A DNA stretch of 64,000 bases from positions 23,250,001 to 23,314,000 of the forward strand of contig OZ020484.1 in the NCBI GenBank assembly GCA_963971405.1. Reading direction: 5' to 3'. Each line of letters starts with the position of its first letter. Positions within the stretch are counted from its first letter, which is position 1. Both the position numbers and the translations under genes were made by a program. The notes under the pieces were generated by a model. The model had not been told where the DNA came from. It saw only the letters and a program-made list of their open reading frames with translations, and searched no databases. The DNA is from Psococerastis gibbosa (taxonomy: Eukaryota > Arthropoda > Insecta > Psocodea > Psocidae). Positions 11,017 through 22,279 of the stretch are shown piece by piece.

Positions 11017-11780
11017 CCTAGAAAATATCACTTATTAGTATTTATGGCTAGAGCTAAGGCACTGGTTTGTAACATAAAATACCTGCCATGTTTGGTAAAT
11101 TGGAGCCGGGAATCACAGCACAATAAAAAGACTAATTAAAGTGGCACTAAGCTCACTTATAGATCATTGCCGTTAAACAATCAAATTATTGTGTAGACTG
11201 CTAGCCAAAATCAGGCATTAACAACAAGGTATTTAATATTGCCGTTGTGTCACAAACATTAATCAATTTTCATTTTTATGAATGTAAAACTAATCATATT
11301 AGGTAATAAATGGAAGCATGGAAGAAAGGTAATGACAAAATAAAGAGCTGCAGACAACAAAGTCAGAAGTCACAAGCATTATGATTGACCAAGCAAATCA
11401 TCACACTACAAGAATTCCTCAATTGATAATGGAAAAACTGCCATATCAACATAAACTGATAGAAGGTAACTAAGAAGGGCTTAATATATACTTCAGGTGA
11501 CCCAATTTACCTTAAAATCCTACCGCGGGAAGAAGAAACACCAATGAAAGACGTATTTCATGTTGGCAGTCGCGAGAAATCCGACAGATAGGCTGTTTAC
11601 AAACATGACAGTTTGTTGGCTAAACTGGTGACCAGAAATATTAATTCAATTCAATTAAAAACTATATAAATTGCTTGCTAAGATGAAAATATAAAGATCC
11701 TTTCTGAAATGCGAAGACAACACTCCCAGACGCGTTTACACCAACTCATGGCACAGCTGTGTTCGATATCGGGACTCACT
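11017..11780 (-). other. Possible 5' UTR intron of FBXL6 and upstream leader exon
   Basis: On the minus strand an acceptor-like TATTTTCTAG lies just upstream of 11017, and a strong donor-like ACAA|GTGAGT ends at 11780. Together they suggest a 5' UTR intron of about 760 bases (11018-11779) with a leader exon starting near 11.84 kb. The spliced leader would open a 36-codon upstream frame (MDLSSRRDKV...) that stops eight bases before the FBXL6 ATG. This rests on splice-site appearance only. Confidence 0.35.
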
Positions 11781-11849
11781 TGTCGCGCCTACTTGACAAG
11801 TCCATTGTAGATTTCACTCTTGGAACGCGACTAATTTTCACTAAAACAC

Positions 11850-12364
11850 AATTTTATTCAAGTAAAAATTAAAATGCAGTAACTTAAAATATAAAACTTG
11901 CTAAAAATGTACATTAAATCCGTGAAAATATATAAAATAAATGGCTACGATAGACCGTGCCACTGACCTTCGACCAACAGGAAGCGATACTATTTCTTTA
12001 TTTCTCAAATAGAGGGCGCGTAAGTAGTATGTAAAATTATTTTGTTGGCAACTTGCTTCGCGTGTTCTCATCTGATCTCATCTAGGTCTCAGTTATCATC
12101 ACGGTCATCATGGCTCATCCGTCATCGATGTTTATGGAGGTCCGATCTCTTTTTGAGAGATGAACAAAATTTCGACTGTAGTCTATGTACTCTATGTTGC
12201 ACTCATACAAGCTATACTGGAATGTAACCTATTCAGAGCGACACACTGCAGTTACTTCAGTAGTCCGTAGGCACAGTGTTTAACTGTCTTAAGAAACTTC
12301 GAATTTTACATACAGTATTATGAGAATTCATGTAGCCTAATTTTACTCGGGCATGATTTCCAAG
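11850..12364. other. Spacer, nothing recognised
   Basis: Mixed-composition sequence between the FBXL6 leader and the first R repeat. No splice-linked open frame, RNA gene or repeat end was recognised. Confidence 0.4.
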
Positions 12365-13785
12365 CGACTTGTTTCGTTTGGTTACTCAATTTAACACCTA
12401 AACCATACCTGAAGGTATATATAACTATCGTCATATATTAGAAAGGTTCCACAGAAAAATTACTTTTTAGCCATTTTTCATGGAATTTGAGTTATTTTTA
12501 TTTTTTTACCCCGAGAAGCAAACTATCAATGGGCAAGCGACCCACCGCATTTTATTCACATTAATAACGACTACAAAATAGCCTAGGCCTATGTGATTGT
12601 GAAAGAAATCGTTGGGCCGCCGTTTCGGAGAAATAATTTTTATAGAGGTTATTGAGAATAAACCCCCCCCCCCCCAAATCGAGTTAGCCCAAAATAAAAG
12701 AACCAGTCCGAGTTTACTCGAACATGCTTTCCAAATTATCAACATTAGTACATAGAGAAAATCAGTAATTTCATGGTAAATAATTTTCCTAAGGTTAAAT
12801 TTCCGATATCTCGGGGGGGGGGGGGGGGGGGGGTTGTCCATCTAACGTCACTTGAGGTGAGGTACATTCTAGATAGGTCAGACCAACAAATTACAACACA
12901 GCAGTAATGGCAGGGCGCACAATGCATTTGAGCGCGAATTGTCTATCATTTTTTCAAAAAAAAAATTTTTGTGCAAAACTTAATAGTTTTTTGGGAAAGC
13001 AACATGTCCAGTTTCGTTACTCAATTTAACACCTAAAACATACCTGAAGGTAGAAATCATCGATAGAAAGGTGTCACAGAAAAATTATTTTTTAGTCATT
13101 TTTCATTAAAATTTTGTTATTTTTATTTTTTTACCCCCAGAAGCACACTATCAAGGGGCAAGCGACCCCCCGCATTTAGTCAACATTAATAACGACTACA
13201 ATATATGTGAATTTAAAAGAAATCGTTGGAGCCGTTTTTGAGAAATAAATTTTTTAGACCTTTTTTTGGAGTTTTTTAAGAATAAAACTCCCTCAAATTG
13301 AGTTAGCCAAAAAAAAAAAAATGCTCCTGAGGTATGATTTTTGTAAACCTACCTGCCGAATTTTATCATAATCGACCGAGTAGTTTGCCCGGGAATCGAT
13401 GAACAGACAGAGCGACAGACAGACATTTCGTATAAACCACTTTTTTGGGTTCCTGGGACCTCAAAATGTGTAATTCCGTTGAAATCTCGGAATCAAAAAT
13501 TTGGACCGTCACAAAGCTTTCCTTATACTACGCTTATAAATTGGAAAGCAAAAAATGGTTCCGAGGCATGATTTTTGTAAACCAACATGCCAAAGTTTCA
13601 TCAAAATCGACCGATTAGTTTGCCTGGAAATCGATGAACAGACAGAGTGACAGATGGGCATTTCGTAAAAACCACTTTTTGGGTTCCTGGGACCTGAAAA
13701 CGTGTAAACCCGTTGAAATCTCGGAAGCGAGAATTTTGACCATCACATAGCTTTCCTTATATACTACGTATACATTGGTAAGCAA
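12365..13785 (+). mobile_element. R repeat nested in R repeat
   Basis: A full R copy (12710-13550) splits an older R copy into 12365-12709 and 13551-13785, all in the same direction. The outer copy breaks at GTTAGCCCAAAATAAAA and resumes at GGTTCCGAGGCATGATTTTT, which are adjacent in other copies. Confidence 0.85.
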
Positions 13786-13789
13786 TAAA

Positions 13790-16720
13790 ATCATGAAGAA
13801 AATGAGAACCAGCGTAGCGGTTAGCGGGCTTTTGTTGAGGGCCCTCCATAGATTTAATAGTATTATAGAAATATATAATAGTATTATAATAATCTATAGG
13901 GCCCTCAAATAAAGTCTCATAATACTATCTTTTTTCATATAATAATAAGAAAAATATCTCATGAATTTAAAAATGTTTTGTATGTAATGTTGGTATTGGT
14001 CGGCCATCGGCGTCGTCTATCGTTTGTTTACATTGAGTTTTTTAAATCGGACATCGGTGTTCATGTTTGAAAGTTTATATAATTTTCTTAATTTTTTATG
14101 AAAATATGTATAAGATTTTGTGACCTAACAAGATATTTGGTAATTATGCTCTTATAAATCAGCCTCTGTGCATCAGTGCGTACGTGCATGTTTTTAATCA
14201 ATTACTTAATAATTTTAAATACATTGTCATTTTGTAAATGCATGAAAGCGTCCGGTTTATTATGGTCCGGTGATACTTACATACCCTCTTTAAATTAGTT
14301 CTGTCGCATTATATTACATAATAACATTTATAATCAAAGAATAACAAAGTACTTACCTCTGAAATGCATCCCCAATAGTTCAATTTTCATTTGACCATTT
14401 GCATTTAAGAAATTTAAATCCAGGACCGGAAAAACGCAATGTTTTAGCTTATTTTTTAGTAGCTGCAACTGAAAGGGAGGGGGTGCGTCGTGTCACCATG
14501 AAGTTCAGCAAACCCAGTCTGAACTCCCTTGTTGGTTCTAAGAGTATTTATTTGCCCCTGCGAACACTACGCCTAAGCCTTCATTGTTATGACCCACAGA
14601 CTTAATTGTATCCCTGTAACCGTCACAAATTTAAGTCATACCGGTAATGTGTAAAAAAAACTATTTTAATTATTTTTCGTTCGTTTTACAGAATGCAAGT
14701 GAGTCTTTCAGGTTCCTGATAGCTTGGATAAAGGATAGACTATGGTAAGTTACTACAGTATATAATGTTAATTCAATTTAAAAAAATAAAAGTTACAATA
14801 ATTTTTTTTTAAATCACAAACTACTTTACAGACCCGTGTTAATACAGTATATTGACAATGTTTAATTTAAATTGACCTAGATTCGATATCAATTGTCTTG
14901 AGCCTAGAGGGCTTCCACCCCGAAACAGTTTAGACAGCATCAATGGTCCTACTGTTCCTGCCAACGTTGTTATCTAATCTATATTGATAGCAATCCTAAG
15001 TTTTCAATCATGAGGCTGTTTCATACTTTTCGAAAGAAAAACATTTTGATAGATGGTGATATTTTTGAAAATTACCGGGACGAAAAGCATATTATATTTA
15101 GTGCAGTTAACAATGAATGGAAAAGTAATGTCTCTCGAAATTATTTGTTATGTATTGTTAGTAATAAAGACCCTGATTGCTGGCTTTGTACTAATACGGT
15201 TCAATAAACTGTTCTAAGGCTGCGAGCAGACAAAATATTGCACTTTATACAATCATTGCACGGTTGCATAATCATAAAGTCTCAGGAATTAGAATGCCTA
15301 CGAATACGGTACGTATTCACACAGTGACTCCATTGGGAACGTTGATTTCTAAAATGCAGCATTTACAGGAATTCAAGGAGACTTAGTTAATTGTCTGAGT
15401 GGGCCATTCGCCCAACGTTGTAGATTAGAACAATTTTCATTCTTTCGAAAATGTATTTAAAAGTTCTTGGGCATCAATCTCGCTTGCTTTGAACGAGTAT
15501 GCACACATTATTAGTGCAATGTGTAAGATACTTCACGCTCAAGAATACAAGAAGCTCTGGACAAGTAACTCAAAAGGGACATCGAAGGAGAACAACAAAG
15601 GTTATGTATCCAATTGTCGAGAAACCTCCTACAATCAAGCCAGTGCCAAGTGCACATAACTAGACATGGTTTCTTTCGAAAGCATCTTCAGATAATGGGT
15701 AACCCCATGGCTGTAGCAAGCAATTTTTTTCGGAAGGGGTCCATCTGACGAAGTGAGGTAACCTCAATATATTTAAACTCCATTCTATCTAGTGTTCTTT
15801 GCAATTATTTCGGGCTAATATTTCTGGCTACGGCCTTGGGTTACCCCAGGATGACACTGCCTGCAGACACTGCCTTTTCGACAGGCGTCACATCTGCTGC
15901 AGTTATGTCATGCTCTATGAAGACGGAGACTTGAATGTTTCGCCCAAACCATTATTGAAGAATTGGAAGAGGATTTTGTTCCGGCGGGGAGGTTGGCCTT
16001 CATGATGAAGGAGACCGGGGTTTTCTAGAGGAAAAATGTGGGGGGGGGGGGGCTCGATTGGTCTAAAGGGACCGACGCCTTTGGTTCTGCAAGGAACACC
16101 CGCCCGGAGTGGGTGGTAATCACCATCAAGATGCGTCTAAATAATGAATGTGCTAATGTACTTTATCAGTTCATATAGAATTCTTTGTAAAAGAGTCGGA
16201 CATAATGACTTGTGTGACATCCGCTTATTAGTTCAATGACGTGTTTGTCAATTCCCTTCGATGTCATAATAAACGGATTCTACTGTAGTCCAATTTCCAA
16301 GTATCTAAACCAAACACCAAACCCAGCCCAGTTTTTCTTCGAAGCCATGCCAAACTATAGCGAAATATTGGCTTGGTTAAGCTTGCGGCCATCACTAACC
16401 TTGGAAATGAATAAGGTCACAGGCAAATCACTATCATAACCTTTCTCTGTGATATGGTATTAAGCTGGATACTTTTAGATTTAATCGTGATAGGACAATA
16501 TAATACATGAGTAAACTCCGTCGCATTAATATTTATTCGAATATAATTTAAGACAAGCCAACAGGTATATAATAATTGAAATTTAGCTGCTATTTTTTCA
16601 TGTGAAAATGTATTAACTGAAGATTGCCACGACTCCGGTTTAAAAATTCTTTTGATACGTGAGTAAAATATCACCCTAAAGTTCTTTTAAGATTGTGATA
16701 GCAATTTCGATTCATGGTTT
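13790..16720. other. Spacer, no gene seen
   Basis: AT-rich spacer with a 65-codon open frame at 15010-15207 that lacks any recognisable domain, and a G-run near 16040. I see no convincing exon. Confidence 0.4.
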
Positions 16721-16725
16721 GTCGG

Positions 16726-16893
16726 CTTCGGTGGCAAGGTAGAACGTGCTTGTACTTGTGCTAGTCACTACACACCATGCGATCGGAGACGTGTCGTAAC
16801 TGGACACAAGTATTGAGTTATCTAGTGGGGTGACTGAAGAGGTCATTCGGATACATTCATTAAATTGTTTATAGGCAATTAACATTTAAACAA
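16726..16893 (+). mobile_element. SINE S1 copy 1
   Basis: Starts CTTCGGTGGCAAGG and runs through ACACACCATGCGATCGGAGA, GTGTCGTAACTGGACACAAG and GGATACATTCATTAAATTG, in common with five other copies. TGGCAAGG resembles a Pol III A-box. Confidence 0.85.
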
Positions 16894-17150
16894 GGAGAAG
16901 ACTTGGTACGTTTTGTAGAAGTACAGCGTCTATGATGGACGGGACACGTCACAAGAATGTCAGAGGACCGCATTCCGAACAAAATATACAAAGCAAGCAT
17001 GGCGGGAAGAACACTGCAGGGATGTTCACGAAACCGCTGGAAGGACAAACTAGAAACCGACCTCCGCGAGTTAGGAGTCAGTAGATGGTCGGGCGTAATA
17101 CAAAACCGAGATTATTGGAGGAGTGTTGTTGTGGCCAAGCCTATTTTAGG
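16894..17150 (+). mobile_element. LINE C-terminal fragment
   Basis: Reads WTGHVTRMSEDRIPNKIYKA, then RNRWKDKLETDLRELG and NRDYWRSVVV with one in-frame stop just before WTGHV. This is the standard C-terminus of RTE/Jockey-like LINE ORFs. It directly follows SINE S1 copy 1 in the same direction. Confidence 0.75.
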
Positions 17151-18329
17151 TCGTTTAAATGGCTTTATGTTGGCTATACGTAAACTCAAAGGTAATTTTA
17201 TTTTATTGCACTTATCTTATGATTAAGGATTTGTTAAGGTAATGCAGCACGACGATCGACATTTGACCAATTAGAGCACGCCTTGAAGCCACGGCGGGAT
17301 TTTTTTTTCGGAAAAGCCCAAGACTTATTCTAATTGGTCGAAAAATGTCATGGTAGGTGACCAAAATAATAAACATCAATAGGAAAACAATATCCTTGGG
17401 TGGAAGTGGAAGCAAATTTCCCGTCTTCTCTTTTTAGAACTCGCCCTGGCCCTGGCCCCCATTAAACTGACAACAATATAGCCACGTACTCATGGACGAA
17501 TTTACTCAGTACTTTGTTCAGTAGTTAAAAATTAAAAATATATTTTTAAAAATTGTGCCAAGCGCGGGGCCCCCTGAAAGAGCGGGGCCTGTGTTTTTTG
17601 TCACACTCGCCACATGGTAAAACCGGCTATGGGTTAGCCATGCAGAGTGGAAGCCGCCGCAGATAGGAATGTCAAAAACATGGTGCCTTGTTTCGTAATC
17701 CACTTTGAGTAGCTGTACCAACTATGGTGGGACCCACTCTTTATTCTATCCGGAGGATAATTATCAGCTCCAATTTTATCAAGAGCATTCGCATTCTTGG
17801 AAATGTATGACCAATCCCAGCGCCCATATGGCCAAATCTTTTAGGCCTATGAAATCAAACCACGTAATTTACTTTGTCTATCACCCGAAAAGAAAGCAAG
17901 AAAATCTGACTCCGACCCTGCAGCAGAGAGACGGTGGGAAGCCAGCAGTTAAGTTTAGCAATAGGCCAGTAGTTGCGCTGTTTAGTTGGGATCGTGCGGG
18001 TGCATTCGTGTCTATAGGAATGATTGTTGTATCTCGTTTCTTCCTTGCTGGCCCTTGTCGGTCCATCTCTCATGTGCCGTGGTCTCTCCTCTAGTTTCTG
18101 TCTACTCGCCCTCATGTCTTCCTACTCATTCCCTTGCACATGGCCCCGGCATGGAAGGAATCCTCAAGGTATGTGTCTGTGTACATTGGCTTGTTAGTGC
18201 ACCTATTGTAGATATCGACGCTCAGCTCTGGCTCTGGCAGAGAAGGTAACGGTGTATTTGTTATTTTTAGTTGTAGGCCTAAGTTACAGTAATTTCGACC
18301 GTATAGCCCTGCAGGCTATGCGTTACTAG

Positions 18330-18642
18330 TTGTAGTGTAGTAGCAGGTCTAAAATAAGCGAGTCAGTGATGAAATGGCAACCGGCATGGATACTAAGCGT
18401 TATAGCTCGATGACCCAATGAGGGTCCAGTCCTGAGGACCTCTCTAATGACCACGGATTTATATGGATTGTTGTGGTCAGCAACTTGCTCCCCAGCCGCG
18501 TTTATTATGAGGGTAAGGTACCCATTACGGTTAGGTGGACCCATGTATTTCTTAAATTCATTTTTATGTCGAGTCTCGAACCTCCTCCTTGCGTTTCATA
18601 GTTCCGTTCTCTACCAACTGAACTATTCCGGCATGCAAACTA
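18330..18642 (-). mobile_element. tRNA-headed SINE, third type (S3)
   Basis: On the minus strand the head reads TAGTTCAGTTGGTAGAGAAC (A-box), then ACTATGAAACGCAAGG and GAGGTTCGAGACTCGAC (B-box). A non-tRNA body follows, ending near TCATTGGGTCATCGAGC. The tRNA-like shape is imperfect, so it is not a tRNA gene. Confidence 0.65.
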
Positions 18643-19150
18643 GCAATTTGTAGGCGCTACTGAACTGTTGTTGTTGTTAATGTATTCTTAAGTAGCGCTT
18701 GCGCTAATGTTCAGTTCATCTGTAACTGCTGTACACACTTTTCACTATATCACATGTTTTCCATGAATCTTGTCTTCAATTTAGCTGGAAATATAGAAAT
18801 ATTTTGCGATGTTCTTGTTGACGATTCTATTTTATAATACTCTGCCACGCCTTTATGATATACTGGCGTTATTTCTAAGTTCGTTCTTCTGTAGTTTCTG
18901 TGCAGGTTGTTCATGCTTCTTGTTCCATACTTATATATGTCACTATTTTTCTCCATTTCCGTAGTCATGAGCATATTGGCCGCTCAGTGCACTACTTTAG
19001 AACAGATACAAGAGCCTTGTTCTTAGCAAAGAACGGACATGCCGTTTATTGAATTACTTATTGTAAATTTTCTGACAACCTGGTATACTCCACTAAAGCA
19101 TTGCTTGATACCTACCTAGGGCCTACGACCGTTGTAAACCACACCTCATC

Positions 19151-19562
19151 CAGGGGTGGCCAAAATGTTACGAATCAGTGGCGAATCCTCTACTCAACCC
19201 ACTGCAATTAACGTTTGCAGTGGGTTGAGTAGAGGATTAGAGGAGTAGAGGTTAAGCGAACTCATAATAACCTTATTCCGTCCCACTCTGACAAGATATT
19301 GCCACAGTCATTATACATAAGGATAAGAACCCATATGTTTAACATCAATAGCTCTACGCTGATTCTTGTGTTAGGGTAGTTTATAGTTCATAAACGTAAA
19401 TTGTCGCTCTGGCCGATAAACAAAATTAGGCTAGCGGGCTCATCTTAGCAAGAGTTACATGAAAACTTAAATTCTCACTGCTTTCATAATTTTATAAACA
19501 GCGGGGTATTTTTCTTACATTTCGCGAATAATGAGGGATAGCAATATTTTTGGCCACCCCTG
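19151..19562. mobile_element. hAT-like element with internal hairpin
   Basis: The ends CAGGGGTGGCCAAAA and TTTTTGGCCACCCCTG are inverted repeats. Inside, TCCTCTACTCAACCCACTGC pairs with GCAGTGGGTTGAGTAGAGGA around 19185-19236. No target duplication was visible. Confidence 0.7.
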
Positions 19563-19695
19563 CTTTCTAGCGAACGAACCATCACGTGCATGGTAACTCA
19601 CCCCTTTGTATTAGGTTTTAAACAACTAAATTAATAAATATTGATAGTAGTCTGTAGAGCCATTAATCAATAGTATCATTGATATGTTATATACA

Positions 19696-19696
<1 letters not shown>

Positions 19697-19743
<47 letters not shown>
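19697..19743. repeat. (TA)n microsatellite
   Basis: An uninterrupted run of about 23 TA units. Confidence 0.95.
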
Positions 19744-19747
<4 letters not shown>

Positions 19748-19774
19748 GCATATAATTATACTGTAGTTTCATTA

Positions 19775-19910
19775 ATTGTGAAAAAATTACTTGGTAAAGT
19801 TTTACGTTTATACATAAAAAACACACAACCGGTTTCGGCTCACGCCATCGTCAAGTGGTGTGTGTTTTTTGTTTTAACGTAAAACTTTACCAAGTAATTT
19901 TTTCACAATG
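19775..19910. mobile_element. Fold-back element with ACCGGTTTCGG loop
   Basis: Arms of about 50 bases (AAAATTACTTGGTAAAGTTT with AAACTTTACCAAGTAATTTT) flank a loop starting ACCGGTTTCGGCTCAC. This loop motif is common in insect palindromic repeats as I remember them. Confidence 0.75.
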
Positions 19911-19948
19911 AGTGACAGCAAGTTTTATAAAGTTGCTAAGGAGACTAT

Positions 19949-20124
19949 CATGGCCGTGCCCAGGGGAGTGGTCCATGGGGTCCGGACCCCCCCCCCACCC
20001 CGAAATAAATTTTTATGTGTAAACCTGTATGGTGTGAAGAATTTATCCATTAATTCAGTAATAAATTACATAAAAATTTTTTTGGACCCCCCCCCCCCCC
20101 AAATCAAAACCTGGGCACGGCCTT
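19949..20124. mobile_element. Small TIR element with poly-C tracts and 8-9 bp target duplication
   Basis: The ends GGCCGTGCCCAGG and CCTGGGCACGGCC pair, and GGAGACTAT flanks both sides (19940-19948, 20125-20133). Two C-runs lie inside. Confidence 0.82.
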
Positions 20125-20550
20125 GGAGACTATATCTGTAGTATCATTGTTGTTTACCGACTCCGCCGCATGCCTATTACTATCAAAATGTAGAGGTACC
20201 TATCTTCTAACCTAGGACGGCTGTATGACCTCATTGGTGACTTTTTGATGATCATTTCATGTACAACTTTATTTTAAACAAAAGATAGGTAATGAGAGCT
20301 TACTACAGCACACTGCGCACTCGTTATGGACTTGTGAAGAATTTATAATGCAGTATTATTACAAAAGGTGAAAATTCTTGTGCAATATTGCACCTATTTT
20401 GATAATAACCACTTGGAGAAGTGCCACTCTTTGTTGAATCATGCAGCAATTATTTACGTGTAAACATTCGAAGATGATTAACCTACCGATGGTGACAGTT
20501 TGTAACACTTTTATCTAGATTGGACTATTAGTCAAGCGGATATGTTTATT

Positions 20551-21387
20551 GCTTTCCAATTTATACGTAGTATAAGGAAAGCTTTGTGACGGTCGAAATT
20601 TTCGATTCCGAGATTTCAACGGATTTCCACGTTTTGGGGCCCCAGGAACCCAAAAAAGTGTTTTTTACGAAATGTCTGTCTGTCGGTCTGTCTGTTCGTC
20701 GATTTCCGGGCAAACTACTCGGTGGATTTGAGTGAAATTTGGCATGTAGGTTCACAAAAATCATACCTCGGGAAGATTTTATATATTTTGGGCTAACTCA
20801 ATTTGGGGGGGTTTTATTCTCAAAAAACTAAAAAAAAACGTCTAAAAAATTTATTTCTCAGAAACGGCTCCAACGATTTCTTTTAAATTCACATATATTC
20901 TAGTCGTTCTTAATGTTAATAAAATGCGGGGGGTCGCTTACCCCTTGATAGTTTGCTTCGGGGGGTAAAAAAATAAAGATAACTTAATTTTAATGAAAAA
21001 TGACTAAAAAATAATATTTCTGCGAAACTTTTCTATCGATGATTTCTACCTTCAGGCATGTTTTAGGTGTTAAGTTGAGTAACGAAACCGGACAGTTTGC
21101 TTTCCCAAAAACCTATTTGCTTTTGCGTAAAAAATTTTTTTTTGAAAAAATGATGGAAACTTCGCGCTGAAATGCATTGCCTGCCCTGCCATTATTACTG
21201 TGTTGTAATGTGTTTTAAATATATTGAGGCTACCTCACCTCCAGTGACGTCAGGTGGACACCCCCCCCCCCCCCCCCGAGATATCCGAAATTTAACCATA
21301 GGAAAATTATTTACCATGAAATTATTCATTTTCTCTCCCTACTAATTGATAAATTGGAAAGCATGTTCGAGTAAACTCGGACCGGTT
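20551..21387 (-). mobile_element. R repeat, full copy
   Basis: Runs from the hairpin GCTTTCCAATTTATACGTAG at its left to CGAGTAAACTCGGACCGG at its right, in inverse direction to the other full copies. It contains the TCTGTCTGTCGG tract and the C-run. No protein is encoded. Confidence 0.88.
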
Positions 21388-22164
21388 TTTATTAAGGATG
21401 TGAACGCCATCATATGTAATGTTTTTTGTTGAAATCGGATTTATTGAGGTATTGTATTAGCCTATTCTCTTTCCCCATGCAAAGCCTTAAGTAAAGTTTT
21501 AGAACAAGTGACCTACGACTAGGGACGGATCCAGCCCATGGGGGGGGGGGGGTAGTTGTGAGTTGTGGGTTAAAATAGGAAAACATATGTATTGTAGTAT
21601 CAATTAAATCTGAGCGTGATAAATTCATCATATTGTTTACAAAGAAAATTAATTATAAATTTGGATAGGTACATTAATTTATTGAAGTGTGTAACACTAG
21701 CCATTAATGATTTTGAAGCAATGGTACGACAGGATATGCAGGGGCATTTTAATTAATGGGTTTAAACGTTCAACGAGGGGAGACGTTGTAGGGTGAACTA
21801 TAGATTGTAATTATTGTATGTACGAGTAGATATTACTGCATAGAATGGTTGTAAGGGGTGTCATTTGAGGAACCAGGGGAGGGGGGGGGGGTATTATTTT
21901 AGCTTATTTCGATGTCATGAACGACGAATCCGCGATTCAGTTCTCAATTTGGGGGGGGGGGGGGAATTCTGGTTAGACCCTGATTCTTCATCCAAATACT
22001 GTACAGTGTGCATCATTCCTATAGTCATTTCGTTTAGGCGTTTAGGCTTACTTCAATATATTGCAACAAACATTATCTGGTATGCACTTTTAATACTGAC
22101 ATTAAATATGTAGTTGGGCTAACTGTATCAAAGAGCATATAATCAGAGGATTTAGCAGACACTG
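21388..22164. other. Spacer with G-runs and a solo transposon-like end
   Basis: AGGGACGGATCCAG near 21524 followed by a G-run resembles the end of a repeat also seen near 39125. Further G-runs lie near 21885 and 21952. No gene was recognised. Confidence 0.4.
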
Positions 22165-22275
22165 TACTTGTCGGGCATGTGGTCCAGCGGTGAAAGACGA
22201 TGCCCTGGATAGACATAGATCATAGATCGTGGGTTCGAATCCCTCCAGATTTGTCCAAATCCTCTAATTTCAGTT
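22165..22275 (+). mobile_element. tRNA-headed SINE S2
   Basis: A-box region GTGGTCCAGCGGTGAAAGAC and B-box GTGGGTTCGAATCCC, then the body CCTCTAATTTCAG. Spacing is too long and the stems do not close, so this is a SINE head and not a tRNA gene. Confidence 0.7.
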
Positions 22276-22279
22276 TAGG

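Noticed and set aside
15010-15207. 65-codon plus-strand open frame
   Set aside because: No domain, AT-driven codons and no flanking exon that fits.
17855-18115. 86-codon minus-strand and overlapping plus-strand open frames
   Set aside because: Two overlapping frames on opposite strands with no domain; probably chance in moderately GC-rich sequence.
18580-18642. Minus-strand tRNA gene candidate
   Set aside because: The tRNA-like head runs into a non-tRNA body and matches the head at 38.4 kb, which fits a SINE.
19151-19562. Target duplication for the hAT-like element
   Set aside because: The 8 bases on each side (ACCTCATC and CTTTCTAG) do not match.
22185-22255. tRNA gene candidate
   Set aside because: A and B boxes are present, but the acceptor and anticodon stems do not close and the same body recurs in other S2 SINE copies.
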